From positions 1 to 8,930 of the forward strand of contig CAZZMB010000055.1 of NCBI GenBank assembly GCA_964655225.1: 8,930 bases of DNA. Direction: 5' to 3'. This DNA is from JAFMKE01 sp964655225. Lineage in GTDB: Bacteria; Bacteroidota; Bacteroidia; Chitinophagales; UBA8649. Positions 1 to 6,784 of the stretch are shown in pieces. A program made the translations under genes and the position numbers. The notes under the pieces are model-generated. The model was not told the origin of the DNA, searched no databases, and saw only the letters and a list, made by a program, of their open reading frames with translations. Within the stretch, counting starts at the first letter, position 1. Each line of letters begins with the position of its first letter.

Positions 1-1
1 T

Positions 2-721
2 ATTCGTAAAGTAGAACAACTATCGCTTGGAGAGTCCACCTTGGGGGGTGTTGATATTTGGATTGACAAAACTGTTGGTCGTTTAAATAAAGATGAGCGT
101 GGGGATTATTTAGGTAATTTCAACACGGGTAATCAGATATTAGCTATTTATAAGTCCGGGGACTATGAGCTAAGCAATTTTGAATTAGCCAATAGGTATG
201 ATATGTCGAGTATTTTAAACATCGTAAAATACAATGAAAATCAGATTGTATCCTGCATTTATTTTGATGGAGATGTAAAAGATTACTATGCCAAACGTTT
301 TCAAATTGAGACCAAAACGGAAGGGCAAAAATTTCACTTTATTTCGGAGCATAAACGGTCAAGTGTATCCATTGTCTCGACAGCCAAAGAAGTTAAAGTA
401 AAATTTAATGTTCTTAAAGGAAAGAGTAAAGAAAAAATTGAGGAACAACTAGAATTGCACAACTTTATAGATGTGAAAGGCTGGAAATCACATGGGAATA
501 AATTAAGTTCCCATCCCATTAACGGGAAAATAAAACTCCTTGAAATCACCAAAGAGAAAGTTATCGAAAAGCCCGAGGAGAAGGACATAGAGGCCAATGC
601 AAAAGAGCCTAAATCTTCTCCGAAAGAGAACAAAGTGATCCAGGATATTGAAGCAGAAAATATAAATGAGAAGCAAAACGATAAATTTAAACCTGGAGAT
701 ACTTTAGAATTTGATTTTTAG
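2..721 (+). CDS. parC: DNA topoisomerase IV subunit A, C-terminal part (5' end outside window)
   Basis: This is the 3' end of a type IIA topoisomerase A-subunit gene. The frame is open from the first bases, so the start and the catalytic tyrosine domain lie left of the window. The visible 239 residues match the C-terminal DNA-wrapping beta-pinwheel of the Bacteroidota form: a GESTLGG-x-x-I-W turn followed by VGRLNKDERGDYLGNF, then DGDVKDYYAKRF, FISEHK and FIDVKGWKSHGNKLS. The last 50 or so residues form a Lys/Glu-rich, probably disordered tail ending in GDTLEFDF. Topoisomerase IV decatenates daughter chromosomes together with ParE. The TTG at 41 falls inside the conserved domain and is not a true start. 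Assignment to ParC rather than GyrA rests on remembered similarity to Bacteroidota sequences, because the diagnostic N-terminal region is missing. Confidence 0.85.
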   Translation: MRKVEQLSLGESTLGGVDIWIDKTVGRLNKDERGDYLGNFNTGNQILAIYKSGDYELSNFELANRYDMSSILNIVKYNENQIVSCIYFDGDVKDYYAKRFQIETKTEGQKFHFISEHKRSSVSIVSTAKEVKVKFNVLKGKSKEKIEEQLELHNFIDVKGWKSHGNKLSSHPINGKIKLLEITKEKVIEKPEEKDIEANAKEPKSSPKENKVIQDIEAENINEKQNDKFKPGDTLEFDF

Positions 722-769
722 TGGCCAAGAAAATCAATCAGTCTTTAAAATTATTAAGTATCTTGCTGT

Positions 770-1597
770 ATGACTATTTTAGAATGGATAGGTATTGTAG
801 CATTAGTTTACCTAGTTGTTTGTCTTGTATTTTATTACACCCAAGAGCTTTTTCTCTTCCATCCTGAAAAACTAGATATCGATTTTAAGTATCAATTTGA
901 ATATCCCCATTACGAGTTTTTTTTAGATACTGAAGATGGAGAAATTATAAATGGCTTGCACTTTCAACTACCCAAAAGTAAAGGGGTTGTATTTTATTTT
1001 AAAGGGAACACCAGAAGCATAAAAGGTTGGGGGAAATATGCTCGTGACTTTCTTAGCAAAGGGTTTGACTTCTTTGTGATTGACTACCGGGGTTTTGGAA
1101 AATCTAGTGGCAAACGATCAGAACGCAACATCGAGCTGGACACGCAAATTGCCTATACGTACTTAAAGAAATTTTATGCAGAAAGCGAGATTATCATTTA
1201 TGGAAGAAGTATTGGATCTGGTTTCTCGACAAGCTTAGCGGCAAGTAATCATCCAAAAAAATTAATCCTAGATTCACCTTATTTCAGTATGTACCATCTT
1301 GTAAAAATGTATTTACCTTTTTTACCGGTTGCTTCTTTACTTAATTATCATATTCGAACTTACCAGCATATCCAAAACGTAAAATGTCCAATATTTATCA
1401 TTCATGGTACCGATGATAAATTGATACCCTACCGACATGCATTAAAGCTTAGCCAATTGAATAAACGCAGCCACCTAACACGGATTAAAGGAGGCGGGCA
1501 TAATAATCTAACCAAATACTCCACTTATCATCATCACGTTTATGATATACTCAACGATACATTTGATGAGCCTTCCTTCTTTGAAGAGTTATTCTGA
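770..1597 (+). CDS. Membrane-anchored alpha/beta hydrolase (BEM46/ABHD13-like)
   Basis: The 275-residue protein is predicted to be a serine hydrolase tethered to the inner membrane. Residues 4-23 form one hydrophobic segment and are followed by the alpha/beta-hydrolase fold. A VIDYRGFGKSSG strand-turn lies at about 103-114. The nucleophile elbow is GRSIG with Ser147. The motif HGTDDKLIP gives the acid at Asp216 (Asp215 is possible), and GGGHNN gives the base at His244, so the catalytic triad is complete. The chosen ATG retains the anchor, and an in-frame TAA at 755-757 blocks any upstream extension. The gene lies 48 nt after parC with no terminator seen, so co-transcription with parC is possible. 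The substrate cannot be read from sequence; relatives (COG1073) are mostly uncharacterised esterases or acyl hydrolases. Confidence 0.85.
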   Translation: MTILEWIGIVALVYLVVCLVFYYTQELFLFHPEKLDIDFKYQFEYPHYEFFLDTEDGEIINGLHFQLPKSKGVVFYFKGNTRSIKGWGKYARDFLSKGFDFFVIDYRGFGKSSGKRSERNIELDTQIAYTYLKKFYAESEIIIYGRSIGSGFSTSLAASNHPKKLILDSPYFSMYHLVKMYLPFLPVASLLNYHIRTYQHIQNVKCPIFIIHGTDDKLIPYRHALKLSQLNKRSHLTRIKGGGHNNLTKYSTYHHHVYDILNDTFDEPSFFEELF

Positions 1598-1765
1598 AAA
1601 GCTTTACTTTTTATGCAAGCAACTTTACGAAAATAATCGGTGCCGTTGAAGTACCGCAATTCCCTTTTTGAATGGCTCCGAAGGGAATGCATGTCATTGA
1701 TCATCCCGAATGAGAAGGCAAGCCATGAAAATCAATGATAAAATCACCTATTCATTGAAGTGATT
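1598..1765. other. Gene-free gap between converging genes, with several inverted repeats
   Basis: This 168-nt gap lies between the converging hydrolase and TauE-family genes. No credible ORF is visible in either direction. It contains at least three inverted repeats: about 10 bp with one bulged A (1656-1666 with 1681-1690), 8 bp (1694-1701 with 1731-1738) and a perfect 9 bp (1739-1747 with 1760-1768). None is followed by a good T-tract in either direction, so they are not textbook intrinsic terminators. They may still help to end or stabilise the two converging transcripts, or be an intergenic repeat element. Confidence 0.6.
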
Positions 1766-1787
1766 TTAAGTCTTCAACCAAAGACTT
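1739..1787. terminator. Possible hairpin terminator at the 3' end of the TauE-family gene
   Basis: TAAAATCAC (1739-1747) and GTGATTTTA (1760-1768) are exact reverse complements with a 12-nt loop. The right arm covers the stop codon of the minus-strand gene. A second small inverted repeat, AAGTCTT (1768-1774) with AAGACTT (1781-1787), overlaps that gene's last codons; it shares base 1768 with the first repeat, so the two cannot both form fully. The stems are AT-rich and the downstream T-runs are weak, so termination is a guess from position between converging genes. Confidence 0.35.
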
Positions 1788-2527
1788 ATTGCCATTGCTG
1801 AAACTGTAATGACCATAAACCATTTAATATATTTTTGACCCGAACCAGTAGACCATCTGCTTGCCCACCAGGCACCAACAGACATACTTACTGCTAATGC
1901 CAAACCGTAAAATAAGTTAATTTGTCCATCCAAGGCAAATATAAAAATGGCAGATAGGGTATATATAAACATGATAGTTGCTTTCGCCACATTGGATTGA
2001 AGAAGCGTGTACCTGTTTATAAAACTCAATGCAGCCATTATAAAAAGTCCTGTTCCAGCTTGAATAAAACCTCCGTATATTCCTGTTAAAAACAAGGCTC
2101 CAACTGCTAGTAATTTGTGCTTCTTATCCAATCGCACTATTAATTTTTCGCCGTCTTTTAATTTTAGTGAAGGATTTAATAAGGTCATAATCACCACCAA
2201 AACCATCACAATTGCAAGTATTTTATTGAAAACACCATCAGGGATTTCTAAGGCTATCTTTGAACCAATAATTGCACCAAACAATGCCGAAATACCTAAA
2301 TATATACCAAATCTACCCGGGCTTTGACCTTTACTTTGGTACCCGCCGATAGCAGTTGCATTTTGAAATAATATAGCAATACGATTAGTTCCATTAGCCA
2401 TAGTAGAATCCAAACCCAAAAAAATAAGTAAGGGCATAGTTAATAGTGAACCACCTCCAGCCATTACATTGATGATACCTGCAATGAATCCAACCGCTAT
2501 CATAAGTATTATCTGCCAAAAATCCAT
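1766..2527 (-). CDS. TauE/SafE family membrane transporter
   Basis: The 253-residue polytopic inner-membrane protein belongs to the TauE/SafE (UPF0721, DUF81) family, whose characterised members are linked to export of sulfite, sulfoacetate or other small organic anions. The first half has the family hallmark: GFIAGIIN at about 13-20, AGGGSLLTMPLL at 23-34 and ANGTNRIAI at 44-52. The second repeat carries YGGFIQAGTGLF at about 141-152. About eight hydrophobic segments alternate with short loops, and a charged central loop lies at about 110-128. Length is typical. It is transcribed divergently from the TIP30-like gene, with a well-formed promoter directly before its ATG. The substrate cannot be assigned, as no sulfur-metabolism gene is nearby. 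Confidence 0.9.
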   Translation of the reverse strand: MDFWQIILMIAVGFIAGIINVMAGGGSLLTMPLLIFLGLDSTMANGTNRIAILFQNATAIGGYQSKGQSPGRFGIYLGISALFGAIIGSKIALEIPDGVFNKILAIVMVLVVIMTLLNPSLKLKDGEKLIVRLDKKHKLLAVGALFLTGIYGGFIQAGTGLFIMAALSFINRYTLLQSNVAKATIMFIYTLSAIFIFALDGQINLFYGLALAVSMSVGAWWASRWSTGSGQKYIKWFMVITVSAMAISLWLKT

Positions 2528-2531
2528 AGAA

Positions 2532-2565
2532 CAAAGTTATGTGTTTATCTTTACATCAGTTCAAA
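2532..2565 (-). promoter_or_regulatory. Flavobacterial-type promoter of the TauE-family gene
   Basis: On the minus strand, TAACTTTG (2539 down to 2532) is a perfect match to the Bacteroidota -7 box TAnnTTTG. A TTTG at 2565-2562 lies 22 nt upstream, within the 17-23 nt spacing known for the -33 TTG in Flavobacterium. Only four bases (TTCT) separate the -7 box from the ATG at 2527, so transcription should start at or within a few bases of the start codon, giving a leaderless or nearly leaderless mRNA. Confidence 0.65.
2546..2553 (+). promoter_or_regulatory. Possible -7 box for the TIP30-like gene and following operon
   Basis: TATCTTTA differs from the Bacteroidota -7 consensus TAnnTTTG only in the last base and lies 21 nt before the ATG at 2575. 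No clear TTG -33 element is found at the expected distance, so it is weaker than the promoter on the other strand. It is nevertheless the only candidate for driving the six-gene run from this 47-nt divergent region. Confidence 0.3.
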
Positions 2566-2574
2566 GAAATTTAA

Positions 2575-3249
2575 ATGGGAAAGACTGTTTTAATAGCGGG
2601 AGCAAGCGGATTAGTAGGCAGTCATCTTCTAAACATGCTGCTATTAGATAAAACTATTGATAAAATCTATAGTCTAGTGAGAAGACCATCAAAAGTGAAG
2701 CATGAAAAACTGCAAGAAACTCTATTTGATTTTAATCTTAGCTTGAACTATCAAAATCTCCCCACAGTTGATTTTGGGTTTTGCTGTCTAGGGACTACTA
2801 TTAAAAAAGCGGGATCTCAAGATGGGTTTAAACGAGTAGACTATAACTACCCACTTCAACTTGCCCAAGCGTTAAAAGACAAAAATTGTAAGGATTTTCA
2901 TGTTATTACTGCATTAGGTGCTGATTCAAAGTCTTCCGTATTTTACAGCAAGGTTAAAGGAGAATTAGAAGAAGCTTTGAAAAGTATTGAATTTGAATCT
3001 TTAAGTATATATCAGCCTTCTCTGCTTTTAGGCGAAAGAAAAGAATCTAGAATTGGTGAAAAAATAGCTAGTATATTGATGCCTCCTTTTGAATTTTTAC
3101 TACAAGGTCAAATGAGAAAATATAGAAGCATTAAAGCTGCAGATGTTGCTAAAGGAATGCTAGTAAATTCAAAGGGAAAGACTCAAAAAATTAAAATAAT
3201 ACTATCGAATGAGATTAAAGAATTGGCTCATAGCATTGACCGTAAGTAG
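2575..3249 (+). CDS. TIP30/HTATIP2-like NAD(P)-binding short-chain oxidoreductase
   Basis: The 224-residue cytoplasmic protein has a single Rossmann domain of the atypical short-chain dehydrogenase class. The dinucleotide-binding loop is GASGLVG at 9-15. The second signature, CCLGTTIKKAG at about 70-80, followed by FKRVDYNYP, is characteristic of TIP30/HTATIP2 homologues. ITALGAD at 111-117 and YSKVK (Tyr124, Lys128) supply the YxxxK active-site pair, and QPSLLLGER at 147-155 is also typical. The conserved active-site serine region reads VITALGAD, with threonine where many relatives have serine. Length is normal for the family. The substrate is unknown. It is the first gene of the plus-strand run, and its 3' end overlaps the next gene by 41 nt. 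Confidence 0.85.
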   Translation: MGKTVLIAGASGLVGSHLLNMLLLDKTIDKIYSLVRRPSKVKHEKLQETLFDFNLSLNYQNLPTVDFGFCCLGTTIKKAGSQDGFKRVDYNYPLQLAQALKDKNCKDFHVITALGADSKSSVFYSKVKGELEEALKSIEFESLSIYQPSLLLGERKESRIGEKIASILMPPFEFLLQGQMRKYRSIKAADVAKGMLVNSKGKTQKIKIILSNEIKELAHSIDRK

Positions 3250-4744
3250 TTGCTTTTTTTCGAAAGCTCAGCTTCAATTTGTAAGTAATGACACAAGTAA
3301 TTTTCTTAAAATTATGTTGGTTGGGGATTTAACTATCAATCAAAACGTTTTAGATGCTTCATATAGTGCAAATCAAAAACAGTATGATTTTCAATACCTC
3401 TTTCATTACATTCGCCCTGTCCTCAATTTAGGAGATATTGTAGTTGGCAATATAGGCAATTCATTCGCTCAGGAAGATGACTACCTTGAATCAGGGCTTA
3501 AATCAATACCGAGTGAATACGGAATCGCTCTAAAATATGCCGGCTTTAATTTACTCATGAATGCCGATAGAAGCACAGTGCATCAGGAGCTGGACAATTG
3601 GAACGCAAATAAAGACTTTCTGAATGATATTCATATTGCTCAAATTGGTTCATTTAAGAATGAAGAAGATCGAACAAAGCGAAATCCCACAATTGTTGAA
3701 AAAAATGGCATTAAAGTAGCGTTTCTTAATTATATAGAGGGAGTCCCTTATTACCCAAAGCTATCTCCTTTAATCAATGGCGTTAATGAAAAACAGATTA
3801 AACTCGATTTGATTCTAGCCAAGAATAGAGGGGCTGATTTTACCATAGTCTACATGAATTGGGGTAAGGAATACGAGTCTTCACCAAATATAGATCAACA
3901 AAAGCTTGCTGATTTATTAATCCAAGAAGGAGCCAACGTGGTGGTTGGGACTCACCCAAAATTAGTTCAAGAGGTCCAAGTTACAGATGATATTATAAAT
4001 GGACATCCTGTAAATAGAATTGTGGCATACTCCTTAGGTGATTTTGTAAGCACAAAATCCAACCCTATGAATAATAGCGCTTGTATCTTAGAAATAATTA
4101 TCGAACAAGACAAAAGTTCCGGCGTGGCATTTATCAATAATGTTGGCTATATACCTACTTTTAGCAGCATGTATGACAATGGTGGGCAAGCAAAATATGC
4201 AATCATGCCAGTATCTCAAGTGGAAAAAAATAATTTATCTGTTCCCATATCTGCAACTGAGCAACAGTGGATGAGTGCTGCCTCTGAAAAAGTAAGGCAT
4301 AAGTTTAGTGGGGAACTCAAAGAGGTTGAATATGATATGACTGATGAAATTATTGATGATGTCGCTGAAGTATTAACCGTTACTCGACGACCACTCAATG
4401 AAAATAAGGAATTTACCCTAGATATTGGAAACCATTTGTTACATTCCTTGAGCGGATTTTTAGAAGACATCGTAGAGCCTGGATCGATTAAGAGTGTTAA
4501 CAATGAAGGGCTCGTCTATAAAATTCAATTTCTTAGTCTAAGGAGAGAGATTCCTATTGATATTGAATACTATTCGCACCTGAAAGGATATGAAACTTAT
4601 TATGAAAATGAGTACTTTCAATATATGATAGGTAATTATAAAGTTTTGAGACAAGCCAATGATTTTTGTTTAGACGTAAAACGTAACGGCCATAAATATG
4701 CTTATGTAGTTGCCTTTGAGAATGGAGTTAGAAAATCAAAATAA
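3209..4744 (+). CDS. CapA-like exported protein with degenerate metallophosphatase site and C-terminal SPOR-like domain
   Basis: The 511-residue protein starts with an export signal (residues 1-20), cleaved either by signal peptidase I after SKA or, if VSSC at 12-15 is a lipobox, made a lipoprotein at Cys15. Residues about 33-340 follow the CapA (poly-gamma-glutamate capsule, PGA_cap metallophosphatase) fold in order: VGD at 38-40, GN at 80-81, NWGKEY at 217-222, GTHPK at 247-251 and YSLGDF at 274-279. Several family-conserved residues differ: GNLE reads GNIG, ANNH reads NADR, HWG reads NWG and HPH reads HPK. Residues about 435-505 (VYKIQ, YFQYMIGNYK, AYVVAFENGVRK) resemble a SPOR-like peptidoglycan-binding domain. 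The overlapping ATG is preferred because the next Met (36) would delete the signal. Role is probably periplasmic or envelope; catalysis is doubtful and capsule synthesis is not implied. Confidence 0.8.
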   Translation: MRLKNWLIALTVSSCFFSKAQLQFVSNDTSNFLKIMLVGDLTINQNVLDASYSANQKQYDFQYLFHYIRPVLNLGDIVVGNIGNSFAQEDDYLESGLKSIPSEYGIALKYAGFNLLMNADRSTVHQELDNWNANKDFLNDIHIAQIGSFKNEEDRTKRNPTIVEKNGIKVAFLNYIEGVPYYPKLSPLINGVNEKQIKLDLILAKNRGADFTIVYMNWGKEYESSPNIDQQKLADLLIQEGANVVVGTHPKLVQEVQVTDDIINGHPVNRIVAYSLGDFVSTKSNPMNNSACILEIIIEQDKSSGVAFINNVGYIPTFSSMYDNGGQAKYAIMPVSQVEKNNLSVPISATEQQWMSAASEKVRHKFSGELKEVEYDMTDEIIDDVAEVLTVTRRPLNENKEFTLDIGNHLLHSLSGFLEDIVEPGSIKSVNNEGLVYKIQFLSLRREIPIDIEYYSHLKGYETYYENEYFQYMIGNYKVLRQANDFCLDVKRNGHKYAYVVAFENGVRKSK

Positions 4745-4757
4745 ACTTAGATAATTT

Positions 4758-5471
4758 ATGAATTGCGTAATTGACCAAGGTAATACTCGAACGAAGATAT
4801 ATTTCTTTCAAAAAGAAGAACTCATTAAGGCATTTACCTTTCTCAATAATGAAGTTAAAGCGATTGAATCGACCTTGAACAAGGAAGTATTTGTTCGTGG
4901 TATATACTCCTCCTCATCTAAAATCGCAACATTTATAAATAAAGAAAAATTTCTCCTCCTATCAACTAAAACTCCCTTGCCAATTCGCTTAGATTATAAA
5001 ACACCCGAATCTCTGGGAACTGATCGTATTGCTCTAGCTACTGGTGCCTATGCAAGTTTTCCAGAAAAAAACTGTCTCATAATCTCAGCAGGGACCTGTA
5101 TTACAATAGATCTTATTGATGAACATGGTGTCTTTCAAGGGGGAATAATAAGTCCTGGAATTGATATGCGAAGAAAAGCCATGCACGAGCAAACTGCTAA
5201 GCTCCCACAGCTAAGCCAGAAAAAAGTGGCCGATATAGCACTCATAGGGAAAAGTACTAAGGAGAGTATGCAGAGTGGAGTGATTAATGGTGTAATTGGT
5301 GAAATAAGTAGCGTAATTCATCAGTTTCAATCAATTTACAATGATTTAACAATAATAATCACAGGAGGAGATGCTTATTTGTTTGAATTACACTTGAAAA
5401 ATAAGATATTTGCGCAAGCTAATTTACAAGCTATAGGCTTAAACAGAATCTTATTATACAATGCAGATTAA
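4758..5471 (+). CDS. coaX: Type III pantothenate kinase
   Basis: The 237-residue cytoplasmic enzyme phosphorylates pantothenate, the first committed step of coenzyme A synthesis; type III enzymes use ATP with a monovalent cation and are not feedback-inhibited by CoA. It belongs to the ASKHA fold. Visible motifs are DQGNTRTK at 6-13 (phosphate loop), TPESLGTDRIA at about 82-92 (pantothenate site), AGTCITIDLID at 111-121, GGIISPGIDMR at 128-138, GKSTKESMQSG at about 164-174 and ITGGDA at 201-206. Length is typical. The residue just before AGT is Ser110, where many family members have the aspartate regarded as catalytic base. It lies 13 nt after the CapA-like gene and overlaps the next gene by 11 nt. 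Confidence 0.92.
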   Translation: MNCVIDQGNTRTKIYFFQKEELIKAFTFLNNEVKAIESTLNKEVFVRGIYSSSSKIATFINKEKFLLLSTKTPLPIRLDYKTPESLGTDRIALATGAYASFPEKNCLIISAGTCITIDLIDEHGVFQGGIISPGIDMRRKAMHEQTAKLPQLSQKKVADIALIGKSTKESMQSGVINGVIGEISSVIHQFQSIYNDLTIIITGGDAYLFELHLKNKIFAQANLQAIGLNRILLYNAD

Positions 5472-6774
5472 CTTATCCTCTTTATTTAGTCTTTTATTCT
5501 TGCTGTTTTGTACAACAAGTATGAGAGCACAGACATTTTCACCTCAAAGTCAATTTGGCTTAGGGGGCTTACACAGCCCTCTTTTTTCGGCCAATAAAGC
5601 AATGGGGGGGATATCCGCAGGATTTCGGGGTACAAGAGATATTAACGCTTTAAATCCAGCCTCTTATTCTGCCATTAGTTTCACCACTTTTGATATGGGT
5701 TTACAGCTCTATGGAAATATTATTTCTGATACGGCACGACTAACAGATGCAGCTAATGGAGGTGTCAATCACATTGCACTAGCTTTCCCAATAATACAAA
5801 ATAAATGGTCAATGGCCTTCGGATTACTTCCATATTCTTTTAAAAATTACGCCTACAATAACAATGTTGTTGAAGATGGTATCAGCTACAACTTCCAAAG
5901 TAAGGGTGCAGGCTCTACCTACAAGCTGTTTTGGGGTAATGGTTTGCAAGTGAAGGATTTTAGTTTTGGATTCAATACCAATTTCCTGTTTGGAGAGCTT
6001 GATGAAACCGAGAATATTTTATTTACGGACTCTTTGGGCAATATTAATACCAGTAAACACAGTACAATAAGTATTAAAGATGTTAGTTTCGACTTTGGTA
6101 TTCAATATCGTGTCAAGATTAATAAATTAGAGAATGAAAACAAGGATCGTGAAAACATCTACATGACCATTGGAGCATATGGTGCCCCCTCTTTCAATAT
6201 AAAAAGTCTTTCTTCAAAATACACAAATTCCAGCCTAACAAGTTTGCTCACGGGTGAAGAAATTCCCATAGATTCTGCTAGTGGTGGTGTATATGGACTT
6301 AAAGAACAAACTCGGCTACCCGCTTATTTTGGTGCAGGACTTACTTTTGGAAACAATACCAAATGGACAGCCGGTATAGATTTTCACTATGAGAATTGGG
6401 AGAACTTCTCAAGCCCACTGAATGATTTAGCATTAAACAATGAATGGTACGTTAAAGTCGGTGGTGAAATTACTCCTAACTACAAAAGCAAAAAATATGG
6501 AAGTAATGTAAGTTATCGCTTGGGAGCCAATTTCGGGCAATCTCGTTTAAGCTCGAATAATTCGGGAGTTCCTGAGTTTGGCACGACATTTGGATTTGGT
6601 TTACCGTTCGGGAAAACAACGGGCAACTATCGTTCATACAGCAGATTAAATCTGACGGTTGAAATAGGAAGAAGAGGAATTGTAAGTGATACAGCCATTA
6701 AAGAGAATTATTACAAACTTACTTTAGCTTATTCCTTAAGTGATCGATGGTTTATTAAAAGAAAATTTGATTAA
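5461..6774 (+). CDS. Outer-membrane beta-barrel protein (OmpP1/FadL-like)
   Basis: The 437-residue protein has a signal peptide (residues 1-23, cleavage after MRA before QTF) and then alternating amphipathic strands rich in Gly, Asn, Tyr and Phe, ending with an aromatic terminal strand and Phe436-Asp437. Near the N-terminus, AMGGISAGFRG followed by INALNPASYS is the pattern seen in Bacteroidota FadL/OmpP1-type transport proteins, where this region forms the plug segment. Motifs such as GLPYSF, YFGAGLTFG and WTAGIDFHYENW are typical strand-turn units. It is likely to be a channel for hydrophobic or other small molecules in the outer membrane; the substrate is unknown. The ATG overlaps the end of coaX by 11 nt, suggesting coupled translation. 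Family membership is by pattern, so it could be another barrel family. Confidence 0.75.
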   Translation: MQINLSSLFSLLFLLFCTTSMRAQTFSPQSQFGLGGLHSPLFSANKAMGGISAGFRGTRDINALNPASYSAISFTTFDMGLQLYGNIISDTARLTDAANGGVNHIALAFPIIQNKWSMAFGLLPYSFKNYAYNNNVVEDGISYNFQSKGAGSTYKLFWGNGLQVKDFSFGFNTNFLFGELDETENILFTDSLGNINTSKHSTISIKDVSFDFGIQYRVKINKLENENKDRENIYMTIGAYGAPSFNIKSLSSKYTNSSLTSLLTGEEIPIDSASGGVYGLKEQTRLPAYFGAGLTFGNNTKWTAGIDFHYENWENFSSPLNDLALNNEWYVKVGGEITPNYKSKKYGSNVSYRLGANFGQSRLSSNNSGVPEFGTTFGFGLPFGKTTGNYRSYSRLNLTVEIGRRGIVSDTAIKENYYKLTLAYSLSDRWFIKRKFD

Positions 6775-6784
6775 AACAAAAACA

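Noticed and set aside
41..43. TTG at 41 as a start codon for a 226-residue protein
   Set aside because: The frame is open to the window edge and residues before the TTG continue the ParC C-terminal domain, so this is a truncated longer gene.
721..867. A 48-codon GTG-start ORF beginning on the last base of the parC stop codon (MAKKINQSLK...)
   Set aside because: It runs mostly inside the alpha/beta hydrolase gene in another frame, resembles no family I know after its first 15 residues, and the hydrolase start at 770 is well supported.
1656..1690. Hairpin as a classic Rho-independent terminator of the hydrolase gene
   Set aside because: The stem is fair, but no T-run follows it in either direction.
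3209..4744. Capsule (poly-gamma-glutamate) synthesis locus suggested by the CapA-like gene
   Set aside because: No capB, capC or ligase-like gene is nearby, and the CapA motifs are degenerate, so a capsule role is not supported.
6740..6784. In-frame upstream ATG that would extend the TPR protein by 15 residues
   Set aside because: The extension overlaps the barrel gene and would place charged residues before a complete signal peptide that starts at the ATG at 6785.
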